DNA from: Actinobacteria bacterium UBA2279
GTDB lineage: Bacteria; Actinomycetota; Coriobacteriia; Anaerosomatales; Anaerosomataceae
Length of the DNA: 28,211 nucleotides
Direction: 5' to 3'
Assembly: GCA_002347365.1 (NCBI GenBank)
Contig: DDWT01000030.1
Coordinates: 1 to 28,211, forward strand
Shown here in pieces: positions 15,840 to 23,016 of the stretch (positions within the stretch are counted from its first letter, which is position 1; each line of letters starts with the position of its first letter). Position numbers and translations under genes: made by a program. A model generated the notes under the pieces. The model worked only from the letters and a program-made list of their open reading frames with translations, searched no databases and was not told the DNA's origin.

Positions 15840-16516
15840 TGAGATACATACAGCGCCAGAGCGCATTCGCGCGTGGGCTTCACTGGATCCACACGATCGC
15901 ATGCCTGTCACTGTTCGTGACCGGCCTCATGCTCTTCATCCCGGCCGTAGCGAGCGCTGTCGGCGTTGGCGCCCTCCAGGGTGCTCGCACCGTACACCGC
16001 GTGATGGCGGTCATCTTCATCGGCGCACCGCTGCTCAGCATCGTGGTGAACCCGAAGGGCTTCAAGCACTTCATGAAGAACCTGTTCTATAAGTGGGACG
16101 CCACGGACAAAGAGTTCATGGCTAAGTTCCTCCCGTACCTGCTCCTGGGTGCGAAGAAGCACATGCCTGATCAGAAGGAACTCAAGTCCGGCCAGGCGCT
16201 CTCTGACTGGCTCATCCTCGGGTTCGCGATTCTTATCTCCATCTCGGGTGTCTTCCTGTGGCTCGGTGCCTCAGGCGTAGCCCTTGGTGAGGGAATCGTG
16301 CTGTGGAGCCTCGTGGCTCACGACGTCGCCTTCGTGATGCTCGGCATCATGATGATCGCGCATATCTACCTGGGCGCCGGCGTCTTCCAGCCGTACCGCG
16401 GCTCCATCCGTTTCATGTTCGGCGACGGTCGCGTCTCCGAGTCCGATGCTCTGTATCACTGGGGCACCTGGGCGAAGGAAGAGCTCAAGAAGGGCGACAA
16501 GATCACGGTAGAGTAG
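15839..16516 (+). CDS. fdnI: Formate dehydrogenase cytochrome b556 gamma subunit
   Basis: This 225-residue integral membrane protein has four hydrophobic helices (about residues 14-36, 52-70, 124-146 and 158-182). Histidines in them (H15, H18, H53 and H164 or H178 regions) are suitable for two b-type hemes. It receives electrons from FdnH and reduces menaquinone. Length and the FQPYRGSIRFMFGDGRVSESDALYHW tail match the FdnI/FdoI family. The start ATG overlaps the fdnH stop (TAATG) and is preceded by GAGGAGG. A strong terminator follows the stop. Confidence 0.92.
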   Translation: MRYIQRQSAFARGLHWIHTIACLSLFVTGLMLFIPAVASAVGVGALQGARTVHRVMAVIFIGAPLLSIVVNPKGFKHFMKNLFYKWDATDKEFMAKFLPYLLLGAKKHMPDQKELKSGQALSDWLILGFAILISISGVFLWLGASGVALGEGIVLWSLVAHDVAFVMLGIMMIAHIYLGAGVFQPYRGSIRFMFGDGRVSESDALYHWGTWAKEELKKGDKITVE

Positions 16517-16545
16517 CCTCTCTCCACCTTGAGCCCTGAACGCGG

Positions 16546-16580
16546 AAGGGGCCGGATCCATCGGGATCCGGCCCCTTCTA
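16546..16580. terminator. Strong bidirectional terminator between fdnI and the thioredoxin-like gene
   Basis: A perfect 14-bp stem AAGGGGCCGGATCC/GGATCCGGCCCCTT (16546-16559, 16564-16577) closes on the 4-base loop ATCG. It starts with AA and ends with TT plus TCTA, giving short U-tracts in both directions. It lies between convergent genes. Confidence 0.85.
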
Positions 16581-16599
16581 GCGTTATTACACGAGGAGA

Positions 16600-17052
16600 C
16601 TACTGCTCGCCGCTGAAATCCTGTGTCGTTCCACCTTCCGTGGGGATTGCTTCTTTGGGACCAGTGGATTCGCCACTCGCGTCCGCAATCGCCCGGTCGA
16701 TGAACTTGACCATGTTCTCTTCGGTGGTCGCACCCGATATCTTGTCGAGCGTGGCGTCATTCGCATCAAGCATGAAGAACGTCGGAGTGATGAACACGCC
16801 GAACTCCTCGGCCTTGGCCATGCCCTCATCAGTCGTCACGTCGATGATCTCGAAGCTCTCGATCTTCGGCTCGTACTTCGTGCGAAGACTCGCCACGATG
16901 GGTTCCATCTCCTGGCAGAACGGACAATCGGGGTCGTAGAACTGGACGAACTTCACAGCGGCAACTTCATCGGTGCTGCTGCAGCCGGGCAGAATGGCGA
17001 GTGCGGTTACGATGAACGCAAGTACGAGTACCGTGCTGATGATTCGCTTCAT
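16600..17052 (-). CDS. Thioredoxin-like lipoprotein with CPFC active site
   Basis: The 150-residue protein has a lipoprotein signal (MKRIIS, hydrophobic core, lipobox LPGC with C24). A thioredoxin fold follows with C43-P-F-C46 in DPDCPFCQEMEP and the cis-proline segment ITPTFFML. It would be anchored outside the membrane and exchange disulfides there. The CPFC motif is seen in DsbE/ResA-like and other extracytoplasmic thioredoxins. ATG at 17052 follows AAAGGGGGAAAG; a GTG nine codons upstream would bury that ribosome site and is rejected. It lies 63 bp downstream of the selenocysteine peroxiredoxin gene on the same strand and is a good candidate for its reductant. Confidence 0.85.
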   Translation of the reverse strand: MKRIISTVLVLAFIVTALAILPGCSSTDEVAAVKFVQFYDPDCPFCQEMEPIVASLRTKYEPKIESFEIIDVTTDEGMAKAEEFGVFITPTFFMLDANDATLDKISGATTEENMVKFIDRAIADASGESTGPKEAIPTEGGTTQDFSGEQ

Positions 17053-17115
17053 CTTTCCCCCTTTGGGTAGCGTGTCCACGGGACACGGGTCACTGTCTCT
17101 ACGAATTCGTGCGGG

Positions 17116-17703
17116 CTAGAGCTTGTCGACCGCTACTTTCATGGCCTCGATGTCTCGAGGCTCATTGAGCCCGGAGTGCTGTGTGTAGACGATCTTGCCG
17201 TCCTTGTCGATCAGATAGCTCCAGCGATTCGCGAGTATCTGTCGCTCGTTGAACGCGCCGTACTTGGGGGTAGTCGTGCGGTCCCAGTCGCTCAGCAGAT
17301 CGAAAGGTATCTCCAACTGCTTCCGGAACTCGGCATGGCACGCCCACCCGTCGAGGCTCACGCCAAAGACCTCAGTATCACGATCCTGGAAGTACTGGTA
17401 GTTGTCTCGGTACCCGGACAGCTCCCCTTCTCAAACGGGAGTGAAGTCTGCGGGGTAGAAGACCACGATCACGTTCTTGGTACCGGCGTAGTCCTTCAGT
17501 GCCACCGTGACCTGGTCCTGACTCTGCATCCTGAAGTCTGGCGCAGTGGTTCCGATCTCCAGTCCATCCTGAGGTGGCAGATCGGATGATGTATCCGTGC
17601 CTGTAGAGTCTCCGCTGGTGCTGGTACAGCCACCTGCGGAAAGCATCAGTGCCACTGCCAGCAAGGCAGCACCCACCAACGCCACCGTGCGTCTTCTTCG
17701 CAT
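17116..17703 (-). CDS. Selenocysteine-containing peroxiredoxin, lipoprotein (AhpC/TSA family)
   Basis: The frame is open from 17703 to 17116 except for one TGA at 17433-17431. That TGA stands exactly at the peroxidatic position: FYPADFTPV-U91-EGELSGYRDNYQYF. Peroxiredoxins have Cys there (FxPxxFTxxC), and Sec versions are known in anaerobes. A SECIS-like hairpin follows. The 195-residue product has a lipoprotein signal (lipobox LSAGGC, C26), then the BCP/AhpC-like fold ending in YLIDKDGKIVYTQHSG. C122 in DGWACHAEF may be the resolving cysteine. It would reduce peroxides outside the cytoplasmic membrane. Start ATG 17703 is chosen over GTG 17712 because GGGG lies eight bases before it. Without recoding the gene looks like two fragments. 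Confidence 0.88.
17400..17433 (-). promoter_or_regulatory. UGA selenocysteine codon and SECIS-like hairpin of the peroxiredoxin
   Basis: After TGA (17433-17431) and ten bases, TGTCC (17420-17416) pairs with G-A-GACA (17408-17403, one bulged A). The 7-base apical loop GGGTACC contains GGU, and outer A-G/C-T pairs are possible at 17423-17422 with 17401-17400. Position and the TGTCC stem match the fdnG element almost exactly. Confidence 0.65.
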
Positions 17704-17754
17704 CCGCTTCACCCCGTCTATCGAGTTGCCGGCCTCGTCATCGAGACTGGGATT

Positions 17755-17783
17755 ATTGTACCCGCTGGGCGTCGGCTCCAACG
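17755..17783 (-). promoter_or_regulatory. Candidate promoter of the peroxiredoxin gene
   Basis: On the - strand TACAAT (17760-17755) is a near-consensus -10. At 17 bases upstream lies CGTTGG (17783-17778), or TTGGAG at 15 bases. The -35 is weak, which suits an activated promoter. The start would be near 17748, leaving a leader of about 45 bases. It is divergent from fdhE. Confidence 0.45.
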
Positions 17784-17804
17784 CACAGCACCCGCACCGG
17801 CCCT

Positions 17805-17843
17805 GGTACCCCCAAGGGTGTTGCGGTACCCTGTCAGAGGGTA
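17805..17843. promoter_or_regulatory. Tandem operator-like repeat between peroxiredoxin and fdhE genes
   Basis: GGTACCC occurs at 17805-17811 and again at 17825-17831, exactly 20 bp apart, each followed by an AGGGT half-site. The second copy forms the perfect inverted repeat TACCCT-GTCAG-AGGGTA (17827-17843) and the first an imperfect one. Two helical turns between copies fits cooperative binding of a dimeric regulator. TTGCGG (17821-17826) with TAAGTG (17842-17847) could be the fdhE promoter at 15 bases, overlapping the second repeat. Confidence 0.45.
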
Positions 17844-17879
17844 AGTGTTCACAAACCGGCAACCCAATACGGAGGCGGC

Positions 17880-18782
17880 ATGACTCCTTCACTGCGCTCA
17901 AAATCAATTCAGCGCTACAGCGAGACCCGTCCTGACATGGCACCCACGCTCGCGTTCTTTGAGAAGCTATGGAGCCTCCAGGACTCCATTGCCGAGCAGG
18001 CTTCCGACTGGGAGCCGCCCGCGGCAGAAGAAATCGAGACCGCACTCTCGTCCGGTCGGATCGTTTTCGCGATATCCACCCCTCCCGTACCTGCGGAAGG
18101 GTTCCGTGGCGCGCTTCGCTCGGTCGCCGACCTGCTGTCCGAGGAGGGCGGCATCCCGCTTGAGCAGGCCGACGCGCTCAAGGCTGCCGACTTCGACACC
18201 CTGGTCACCGATGAAATGGTCGCCGACCTGCTCAAGGGCGTGGACGCGTTCATCTCGGCCATGTATGACAAGCTCGGAGACATCGAATCGGGTGCGCCGT
18301 TGACCACCTATTCGTTCATCGTCACAACCGCCCTCACGCCGTTCATCGTCGCCGGCGCTACCAAGTCGCTCAAGCCATTGAAGCGTTTCGACTGGACTCG
18401 TTGGAGTTCGGGACTGTGCCCCGTGTGCGGCACACCGGCATCTTCGGGCCGAGTGGTAGACGGAGGCGACCTGCAAGGTGGTCTGCGCATGCTGTCCTGC
18501 CCGCTGTGTCGTGCGGAGTGGGCATTCAACCGCCTCCAGTGTGCACGGTGCGGCGAGCGTTCGCATGTGAAACTGGAGTACCTGCTCGACGAGCAGGACC
18601 CGGGACATCGGATCCACACCTGCAAGACATGCAACGGCTACATCAAGACCTCCTTCGAGAAGGAGCTGGGCTTCACCGTGGATCCTGCTGTTGAAGAGGT
18701 CATCATGCTTGCTCTGGACGCCGTGGCGGCCCAACGCGGTCTGACTCCTTTGGGCGACGACGAATCCGGAACTGCGAATTAG
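17880..18782 (+). CDS. fdhE: Formate dehydrogenase accessory protein FdhE
   Basis: The 300-residue cytosolic protein has four CxxC pairs in its C-terminal half (C180/C183, C207/C210, C221/C224, C248/C251), the rubredoxin-like metal site typical of FdhE. The LCPVCG, LSCPLC, RCGERSHVKLEYL and HTCKTCNGYIKT segments match the family. FdhE binds Tat-exported respiratory formate dehydrogenases before export and is needed for their activity, so it fits with fdnGHI nearby. ATG at 17880 has GGAGG five bases upstream; longer forms starting before the promoter region are rejected. It is transcribed divergently from the selenoperoxiredoxin gene. Confidence 0.93.
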   Translation: MTPSLRSKSIQRYSETRPDMAPTLAFFEKLWSLQDSIAEQASDWEPPAAEEIETALSSGRIVFAISTPPVPAEGFRGALRSVADLLSEEGGIPLEQADALKAADFDTLVTDEMVADLLKGVDAFISAMYDKLGDIESGAPLTTYSFIVTTALTPFIVAGATKSLKPLKRFDWTRWSSGLCPVCGTPASSGRVVDGGDLQGGLRMLSCPLCRAEWAFNRLQCARCGERSHVKLEYLLDEQDPGHRIHTCKTCNGYIKTSFEKELGFTVDPAVEEVIMLALDAVAAQRGLTPLGDDESGTAN

Positions 18783-18854
18783 GGTACACACTTTCTTCAG
18801 TGCCCGGTGTTAGCCTACTGTTGAGCCATCGGATCACCTGGGGAGCGTGATGCA

Positions 18855-19310
18855 ATGGGCGCGTGGTTCTGGGTTTGGGCCGCACTTGCGGCAGTACTCA
18901 TCGTTGGTGAGATGTTCACCGCCGGCTTCTTCCTGCTGCCCTTCGGTATCGGAGCGGCGGCTGCTGCTGCTGCGGAGTACTTCGGCCTTGCACTTGGATG
19001 GCAGTGGGCCGCATTCCTCGTTGTCTCGATCGCCCTGCTGCTCGGACTGCGTGGTTTTGCCGACCGTGTCACGCATGAACCGCCCGAGAAGGTCAACGTC
19101 GATCGGCTCATCGGCAAGATCGGAGTCGTCACCGAGGCCATCGAGCCCGGGGACGGCGCCGGCCGCATCCGCATCGAGCGGGAGGAGTGGCGGGCCGATT
19201 CCCCGGTCGAGACCCTGATTCCGGTTGACGCGCGCGTTCGTATCGACCGCGTGGAAGGCACGCATCTTGTGGTCACACCCGTCGCAATGACGGAGACGAA
19301 GGGGGACTAG
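18855..19310 (+). CDS. NfeD family membrane protein
   Basis: The 151-residue protein has two or three hydrophobic helices at the N-terminus (about residues 5-22, 27-43 and 48-67). A soluble OB-fold domain follows from about residue 80 (LIGKIGVVTEAIEPGDGAGRI ... VDARVRIDRVEGTHLVV), the NfeD short form. NfeD proteins are encoded next to SPFH/stomatin proteins and act with them in membrane microdomains, as here, with one base between stop and next ATG. The start ATG has GGGGAG nine bases upstream. The exact molecular role of the family is not settled. Confidence 0.88.
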   Translation: MGAWFWVWAALAAVLIVGEMFTAGFFLLPFGIGAAAAAAAEYFGLALGWQWAAFLVVSIALLLGLRGFADRVTHEPPEKVNVDRLIGKIGVVTEAIEPGDGAGRIRIEREEWRADSPVETLIPVDARVRIDRVEGTHLVVTPVAMTETKGD

Positions 19311-19311
19311 C

Positions 19312-20238
19312 ATGACATCTGGAGCGACATTCGCGGTCCTGTTCGGCGCGGTCATCCTGTTCGTGGTGTTCTTCTACGCCATGGCGGGCATCCGTATCGT
19401 CCGCCCGTACGAGAAGGGCCTGGTCGAGCGCCTCGGCAAGTATCAGCGCACGGTGGACTCAGGACTGACGATCATCATCCCTGTCATCGACAAGATGACG
19501 AAGGTGGACATGCGCGAGAACGTCGTCGACGTCCCACCGCAAGAGGTCATCACCAAAGACAACGTCGTGGTCACCGTCGACGCCGTCGTGTACTACGAGG
19601 CCACCGACCCGGTGAAGCTCGTGTACAACGTCGCCAACTTCTACATCGCGGCCACCAAGCTCGCCCAGACCAACCTGCGTAACGTCATCGGCGAGATGCA
19701 ACTGGACGAGTCGCTCACGTCACGCGAACAGATCAACTCGGCCTTGCGCCAGATCCTAGACGACGCCACCGACAAGTGGGGCGTGCGCGTGGTGCGGGTA
19801 GAGCTGCAGCGCATCGAGCCGCCGATGGACGTGACAGAGGCTATGCACCGTCAGATGAAGGCCGAGCGTACCCGTCGTGCATTGATCCTTGAGGCCGACG
19901 GTGACAAGCAGGCAGCCATCACGCGTGCAGAGGGCTCCAAGGGCGCCGCGATCCTCGAAGCCGAAGGCAAAGCCCAGGCGATCAAAGACGTCGCCGAGGC
20001 CGAGAAGTTCCAGAAGATCGCATTGGCGGAGGGTGAGGCACTCGCCATCAAGTCGGTCTTCGCTGCCGTGCACGAGGGCAATCCCACCAACGATCTGATC
20101 GCAGTCCGCTATCTTGAGGCCCTCAAGGCCATTGCGGACGGGCCGGCGAACAAAGTGTTCCTGCCGATGGAGGTCAGCGGAATCATGGGCAGCATCGGCG
20201 GCATCGCTGAGCTGTTCAAGGAGAAGGCCGCCGAGTAG
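19312..20238 (+). CDS. SPFH/Band 7 family protein (stomatin/QmcA type)
   Basis: This 308-residue protein has one N-terminal membrane helix (about residues 8-27), the SPFH domain (GIRIVRPYEKGLVERLGKYQRTVDSGL, residues 26-52, to about 190) and an Ala/Glu-rich coiled coil (EADGDKQAAITRAEGSKGAAILEAEGKAQA). Stomatin-like proteins form ring oligomers that organise membrane domains. Pairing with NfeD just upstream supports this and suggests a two-gene operon. GGGGG lies six bases before the ATG. A strong terminator follows. Confidence 0.93.
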   Translation: MTSGATFAVLFGAVILFVVFFYAMAGIRIVRPYEKGLVERLGKYQRTVDSGLTIIIPVIDKMTKVDMRENVVDVPPQEVITKDNVVVTVDAVVYYEATDPVKLVYNVANFYIAATKLAQTNLRNVIGEMQLDESLTSREQINSALRQILDDATDKWGVRVVRVELQRIEPPMDVTEAMHRQMKAERTRRALILEADGDKQAAITRAEGSKGAAILEAEGKAQAIKDVAEAEKFQKIALAEGEALAIKSVFAAVHEGNPTNDLIAVRYLEALKAIADGPANKVFLPMEVSGIMGSIGGIAELFKEKAAE

Positions 20239-20267
20239 GCCGAGTAGGATCACCACCACCGCAATAC

Positions 20268-20297
20268 AAGAAGGGCACCCGGCCGGGTGCCCTTCTT
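20268..20297. terminator. Bidirectional terminator between SPFH and cytochrome genes
   Basis: A 30-bp perfect palindrome, AAGAAGGGCACCCGG with its complement (20268-20282, 20283-20297), gives a 13-bp stem with a 4-base loop. The flanking AAGAA and TTCTT give short U-tracts in both directions between convergent genes. Confidence 0.85.
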
Positions 20298-20317
20298 CGT
20301 AGCGCGAGGTCTGATCG

Positions 20318-21562
20318 CTATGGCAACTGACCCGAGGGATGACAGTTCAGGCAGAGGTTGTCGTTGACCTCCACGAGCATCAACGCATTCTCGGTCTCGT
20401 GGGGGAAGTTCTGGAACCGCGGGTTGTCAGCGGTGCCGGTCACCCATGCCGAGCCGTTCCACTCCACACTGTCCGCCCAAGCCACCGAGGCCGTGGCCGC
20501 GTCGCCGACGGAGCCGTCTCCGGTAAGCTCGCCCACCGAGCGGGAATCCTCGTGGCACTGCTGGCAAATGGGCGCGTGGCCGACTTGACCGCCGACTCCC
20601 GTTGTTCTGGGATACGGCATGAGGAATCCGCGGTTGCCGGCACCGTCGAGCGGGTCATAACCAGCGTGGCTGTTCGGACTGGTCGGCAGACCGCCAAGAC
20701 TCCCCCATTCGGTCACACTCGTCGCATCATGACTGGCGAGCCGTGCGATGTTGGAGTAGGTGAATGGCGCAGTGAGTGTCGTCGAAAGGCTTGAGTCCAC
20801 GGGATGGTTGTGCACCGCAGTCAGAGTGGATCCGCGTCCGGCGTGGCACGCGAGACACCAATCTGAGCCGTAGTCATCGACTGGAGTGGTCGCGCCGGTG
20901 GGTAAGCGCTTCAGTAACTTCCTGGAGGTGTAGGTGGGCACTGACTGCCTCATACGCACGCGGTCGCCGAGAAACGGATTGACCAGGTCGGTCCCATGAG
21001 GGCTGTGACAATCGGTGCAGATCAGGGCTCCATCGGAACCAAGGAAGGTGCCCACCGAGCTATCGCCCGATATCGGATCTCCTCCAGGTACGAGCGAAGT
21101 CGTGTCCACGGAGTGGCCACTCGGCGTGGCGGTGGGCATCCTTGCCACTATCGTGCCGTACACGCCCCAGCCGCCCGTGCCGTCATGACACGAGAAGCAC
21201 GTTCCCACGATAGTCGCCGAGGGGAGCAGCTTGGACGAATCCCCCGAGGCCTCGTGCACCGAATGACACACGCCACACTTCTTAGAGGTGGCCGAATAAC
21301 CCGTGTGCGGGCCGGAGGGGTGGTAGAACTCGAAGCCGTTGACATCAGTCGTGCTTGAAGGGTCGGCGTCCGCATGACACGCGTTGCAGTCATCGATGTA
21401 GTCTTGATAGTCGAAGTGACAGTCCATGCAATCCGCGGGACCGCCGGGAAAGTCATTGGGCTCCTGAAATCCAAGGGCCGTACTTGCCGAGAGCGCGACG
21501 GTGAATAGCGCCGCTGTTGCGACGATCACCGACGACCTACGCGCACGTTCCGTCAACGACAC
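20318..21562 (-). CDS. Exported octaheme c-type cytochrome
   Basis: Eight CxxCH heme sites are present: CMDCH, CNACH, CGVCH, CFSCH, CTDCH, CLACH, CQQCH and CLNCH. I place the start at GTG 21562 because GGGGGG lies five bases before it and the product then begins with a standard export signal (TERARRSSVIVATAALFTVALSASTALG). The ORF could extend to 21604, but that adds an unlikely lead. The 414-residue protein is largely Ser/Thr/Gly-rich between hemes, and further His residues could be distal ligands. No named family is clear; it resembles doubled CxxCH or NapC/NrfB-like electron-carrier proteins of anaerobes. It may link the quinone pool to an extracellular acceptor. Electron partners are not visible nearby except the redox genes upstream on the same strand. 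Confidence 0.85.
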   Translation of the reverse strand: MSLTERARRSSVIVATAALFTVALSASTALGFQEPNDFPGGPADCMDCHFDYQDYIDDCNACHADADPSSTTDVNGFEFYHPSGPHTGYSATSKKCGVCHSVHEASGDSSKLLPSATIVGTCFSCHDGTGGWGVYGTIVARMPTATPSGHSVDTTSLVPGGDPISGDSSVGTFLGSDGALICTDCHSPHGTDLVNPFLGDRVRMRQSVPTYTSRKLLKRLPTGATTPVDDYGSDWCLACHAGRGSTLTAVHNHPVDSSLSTTLTAPFTYSNIARLASHDATSVTEWGSLGGLPTSPNSHAGYDPLDGAGNRGFLMPYPRTTGVGGQVGHAPICQQCHEDSRSVGELTGDGSVGDAATASVAWADSVEWNGSAWVTGTADNPRFQNFPHETENALMLVEVNDNLCLNCHPSGQLP

Positions 21563-21631
21563 TGGCACCCCCCGTACTTGCGCCAATTCGACACAAGTCA
21601 TCATACTCGCTCATCTGCAATCAGCACAGCC

Positions 21632-22306
21632 CTAGACGGTCAAGGTGATGAGGACCTCGCCATCCGATGCATGGGCGTGGTACGTCTTCACATCGGCATC
21701 AGGATGATCGGTCGTGCCGTCGCGAACGTCGTATCGCCAGCCATGCCAGGGACACATGAGGTAGTAGCCATCCAGCACACCGTCAGCCAGCGGACCAAAA
21801 GCATGGCGACATATATTGGAGAGTGCGAAGTACTCCCCCCCGATCCGCGTCAGGGCGATGTCTTGCTTCCCGATCTTGACGTGCCGAACCTGGCCGTCGG
21901 CAAGATCTCCCACGCGGCATACGGGCACGTCGATCGGCACTCCGGATTCGGGCTCCTCGATGACACCGATGAGCTCCGCGCCATCCTCCACGTCGATTCG
22001 GATGAACAAGCCGCACCAACACTTGCGCATCGCCGCGAACTGCTTGAGGTAGAACGGTATGCACGGGCAGACGATCTTCGCATCTTCTTTCGGGTCACCG
22101 GTCCGGATCCGGCACGGGCAGAAGACGTCGCCCGTCTGCTCAAGGATCTCAAGCTCGGAAGAGAGCACCTCGCCCACGAAGTCGTCTTCCGTGTTGAACT
22201 TGTAGCCGAGCGTGGCCACGAACGGCGCCATATAGGCCTTGAGGTCATCGGCGGTCGTTCCCTCGGCAAAACGCTTGCGTATCGGCCGATTCCCCGCGTC
22301 ACTCAT
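21632..22306 (-). CDS. Ferredoxin:thioredoxin reductase catalytic-like domain fused to a Rieske domain
   Basis: Residues 1-110 match the FTR catalytic (beta) chain: CPCR (C63, C65), VCPC (C80, C82) and CWCG (C96, C98), with GDPKEDAKIVCPC. These hold a [4Fe-4S] cluster and a redox disulfide. Residues about 125-224 form a Rieske-type [2Fe-2S] domain with C166-R-H168 and C185-P-W-H188. Both halves keep all ligands. FTR-like chains normally stand alone and take electrons from ferredoxin; here the Rieske domain could supply electrons instead. The start ATG overlaps the stop of the glutaredoxin gene (ATGA), and that glutaredoxin is the obvious substrate. No signal peptide, so it is cytosolic. The fusion seems unusual; I cannot check how widespread it is. 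Confidence 0.9.
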   Translation of the reverse strand: MSDAGNRPIRKRFAEGTTADDLKAYMAPFVATLGYKFNTEDDFVGEVLSSELEILEQTGDVFCPCRIRTGDPKEDAKIVCPCIPFYLKQFAAMRKCWCGLFIRIDVEDGAELIGVIEEPESGVPIDVPVCRVGDLADGQVRHVKIGKQDIALTRIGGEYFALSNICRHAFGPLADGVLDGYYLMCPWHGWRYDVRDGTTDHPDADVKTYHAHASDGEVLITLTV

Positions 22307-22548
22307 AGCGCGAGCATCTCCTTGATCTTCTTCTTGTTGAAACCAACGATCACTTCGTCGTCGATCACCACGACCGGGAATGATGTGCCGCCGGAGAGCT
22401 CCTTGACCTCCGCGATGACATCGGCCCGCTCCTGACCCTCGAGCAGATCGACCTCCGTCAAGTCGAACTCCACCTCGTTGTCCTCAAGGTACTTGCGAGT
22501 CATGCGACAGTACGGACAGGTCGAAAGGGCGTACAGCTTCACGGCCAT
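22303..22548 (-). CDS. Glutaredoxin/NrdH-like redoxin
   Basis: The 81-residue protein has the glutaredoxin fold with STCPYCRMT (C11, C14), the TSFPVVVIDD cis-proline segment and the GFNKKKIKEML C-terminus. ATG at 22548 follows GGAGAG by four bases; the upstream in-frame extension to 22584 covers that site and is rejected. Its stop overlaps the next gene's start, so it is translationally coupled to the FTR-Rieske protein, which probably reduces it. Targets could be ribonucleotide reductase or other thiol enzymes. Confidence 0.92.
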   Translation of the reverse strand: MAVKLYALSTCPYCRMTRKYLEDNEVEFDLTEVDLLEGQERADVIAEVKELSGGTSFPVVVIDDEVIVGFNKKKIKEMLAL

Positions 22549-22588
22549 GTGACTCTCCTCACAGTCCTTACGTGCGGATGGCACTCAG

Positions 22589-22945
22589 TCAGGCGCCGGC
22601 TACCTCGGTCGCTACAGGCTCGGTGTGCTCTACCTCGATCTTGCGCCAGTGGTAGACATACAGCGGCCCTGCGACTAGCAGCATCGCGACGTTGCCCACG
22701 AGCTGGTAGACCGCCTGCTGACGCGAACGCTGCTGGTCGAGGTCCTGCTGCTCTTTGATCTGCTCGGCGGTAAGACCGTCGCCCGCGTCCTTGAGCGGCT
22801 CGCTGTAGTAGTAGCCGACCTCGGGATAGATGAGCCGCACCGTGTTCTGTACGAGACCAACAACCGCAACTATCACCATGATCAGAGTGATGAGGCACAC
22901 GAGACAGAGATAGATGTTCCTCAGCGACCAGCGATCCTTTGCCAT
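22589..22945 (-). CDS. Small two-helix membrane protein of unknown function
   Basis: The 118-residue protein has one hydrophobic helix at about residues 11-34 (NIYLCLVCLITLIMVIVAVVG). A central charged Gln/Glu/Asp-rich stretch (about 57-77, likely coiled) follows, and then a second helix at 78-98 (VYQLVGNVAMLLVAGPLYVYH) with an acidic tail. No family is recognised with certainty. AAGGAGA lies six bases before the ATG, so the gene is probably real. It lies 40 bases upstream of the glutaredoxin gene on the same strand and may be its operon leader gene. Confidence 0.75.
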   Translation of the reverse strand: MAKDRWSLRNIYLCLVCLITLIMVIVAVVGLVQNTVRLIYPEVGYYYSEPLKDAGDGLTAEQIKEQQDLDQQRSRQQAVYQLVGNVAMLLVAGPLYVYHWRKIEVEHTEPVATEVAGA

Positions 22946-23004
22946 CGATGTCTCCTTGGTAGTCGAATGTACTTAGTTGATTATGCCCACCCCTCGCGTG
23001 ACGC

Positions 23005-23010
23005 TACAAT
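23005..23010 (+). promoter_or_regulatory. Near-start -10 element suggesting leaderless walJ mRNA
   Basis: TACAAT is six bases upstream of the ATG at 23017, and no Shine-Dalgarno sequence is present. Transcription would start at or next to the A of the ATG. A clear -35 is not seen (TTGATT at 22977 is 22 bases away). Leaderless genes are common in Actinomycetota. Confidence 0.4.
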
Positions 23011-23016
23011 GCGCTC

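Noticed and set aside
17362..17433. Peroxiredoxin broken into two fragments
   Set aside because: The frame is continuous except for one TGA at the peroxidatic residue, so recoding is the better reading.
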